NCBI RefSeq assembly: GCF_009789235.1 | Contig: NZ_WSTB01000006.1 | Coordinates: 62,001 to 126,000, forward strand | DNA length: 64,000 nucleotides | Reading direction: 5' to 3' | DNA from: Flavobacterium hydrocarbonoxydans | GTDB taxonomy: Bacteria; Bacteroidota; Bacteroidia; Flavobacteriales; Flavobacteriaceae | The notes under the pieces: generated by a model | What the model was told of the DNA's origin: nothing | Seen by the model: only the letters and a program-made list of their open reading frames with translations | Database searches by the model: none | Made by a program: the position numbers and the translations under genes | In this document: piece after piece, positions 63,216 to 64,000 of the stretch | Layout: every line of letters begins with the position of its first letter | Position numbering within the stretch: position 1 is the first letter of the stretch

Positions 63216-64000
63216 TTAATCTTTATGAATTCGACTTATAATTGATTCCAATGTTCCAACATGTTTATTGTCTTTCGTCCAATTTACTTGATTCTTACTT
63301 ACTTGTAAACAATATCCTTTTTTATCTTCGCTTATTCTGTAATATTTTTTATTTTCTTTATTTGCGTAAATTTCCTTATTGTCACCCCACCAATCTTTAT
63401 TTTGCTTTTTCAAATCAAACAATTCTTTAATAAATTCCGAACATGTAAAATATCTTTTATTTAAATCTTTATTAGTAGCTGTTTTAATTACCGTCTTAAT
63501 TTTATTATTTATAAATGCTGGTAAAGAATCATAATCAAGTAATTTATTTTTTACTATTAAGTTATCAATTGCTGAATCTATAAATTGCCATTTTTCAAAT
63601 TCAGATCCTGTGATTTTTAAATATTTTGACTTTTGTCTTTCATCTAACCAATCAAAAGGGGCTTCTGGAAATTTTCCTCCTAAAAGTTGAAAAAGAATTA
63701 TGCCAACTTGATAAATATCCGATTGTCTATTGTAAACATTTTGAAGAACAGATTCGTTTGGTCTATAAATTTGCGTAGATTTTGACGCAACCACTGTGTT
63801 TTCTGTATTTGAAATAAATTTAACTGAACCAAAATCAGCAATATAAGGTGTTTTAGTTTCTTGATCTATTAAGATGTTTTTTGGTTTTAAATCTCTATGA
63901 AGTAAATTATTTGGGTTTCTGTGCAATTCACTCAAACCATTCAATATTCCCTGTGTGATATTTATAGCATCATAGAGACTTACAATATTATTATCTTTAA
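63216..64000 (-). CDS. Ser/Thr protein kinase, C-terminal part (runs off the window)
   Basis: The frame is open to base 64000, so the N-lobe is outside the window; 262 codons including the stop are visible. Hanks-type motifs: HRDLKPKNIL (catalytic loop HRD), ADFGSVK (DFG, magnesium binding) and YRPNESVLQ (activation-segment end), then SDIYQVGIILFQLLGGKFPEAPF. A C-terminal tail of about 60 residues is unlike the usual fold. A cytoplasmic kinase in a genomic island fits a phage-defence kinase (some known systems use one), but the partner gene is not visible. An apparent TTG start at 63944 is just a frame artefact. Confidence 0.85.
   Translation of the reverse strand, partial: KDNNIVSLYDAINITQGILNGLSELHRNPNNLLHRDLKPKNILIDQETKTPYIADFGSVKFISNTENTVVASKSTQIYRPNESVLQNVYNRQSDIYQVGIILFQLLGGKFPEAPFDWLDERQKSKYLKITGSEFEKWQFIDSAIDNLIVKNKLLDYDSLPAFINNKIKTVIKTATNKDLNKRYFTCSEFIKELFDLKKQNKDWWGDNKEIYANKENKKYYRISEDKKGYCLQVSKNQVNWTKDNKHVGTLESIISRIHKD

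Noticed and set aside
63942..63944. TTG start of the kinase
   Set aside because: The frame is open upstream to the window end, and the kinase N-lobe is missing, so the gene begins outside the window.

Overview
The window is chromosome of a Flavobacterium-like member of the Bacteroidota. The evidence is low GC, the promoter motif TAnnTTTG, many short lipoproteins with an N-terminal Cys signal, a TamB/lipid-anchored TamA pair, TonB-dependent receptors, a GSCFA protein, and many degenerate intergenic repeats of the kind flavobacteria carry. All assignments come from reading motifs; no database search was run.

Layout. 1-3059: lipoproteins, repeats and lysS. 3148-5060: a compact operon of an ABC/OLD-type ATPase, a small PD-(D/E)xK nuclease-like protein and a tiny acidic protein resembling an antitoxin, bounded by two terminators; it is a defence candidate. 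5115-13684: metabolism and envelope (2-hydroxyacid dehydrogenase, hemL, glucosaminidase, PLP enzyme, hutU). 13730-18882: a DUF4136 lipoprotein, a clear isoleucine attenuator followed by three 156-bp tandem repeats and ilvA, a truncated haemoglobin and an aromatic amino acid hydroxylase. 19093-32301: DUF4230 protein, the TamB/TamA-like outer membrane assembly pair, GSCFA protein, two paralogous lipoproteins and an ABC exporter. 32664-39462: alaS, M23 peptidase, MerR, LemA, two TPM proteins and an Rrf2 regulator.

39463-42253 holds an unusual arrangement: an Rrf2 gene, a near-perfect 19-bp palindrome over a promoter, a 37-residue ORF ending in a Met/Cys/Trp-rich tail, then a TonB receptor. 42460-46451 is an orphan type VI secretion cassette (VgrG, a GH19-like peptidoglycan hydrolase effector, a lipoprotein that is probably its immunity protein). 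46644-55491 returns to housekeeping and envelope genes (DUF2490, a large outer membrane barrel, an unknown 624-residue protein, der, era), with a repeat-rich gap between der and era that contains a broken tRNA end.

55608-64000 looks like the left end of a genomic island. An initiator tRNA-Met is overlapped by the 3' end of a large serine recombinase gene whose stop codon lies opposite the anticodon. The island then carries uncharacterised genes, a divergent XRE regulator, two more proteins with a PD-(D/E)xK signature and the C-terminal part of a Ser/Thr kinase that runs off the window. The other island end is not visible. No CRISPR array and no rRNA were seen.
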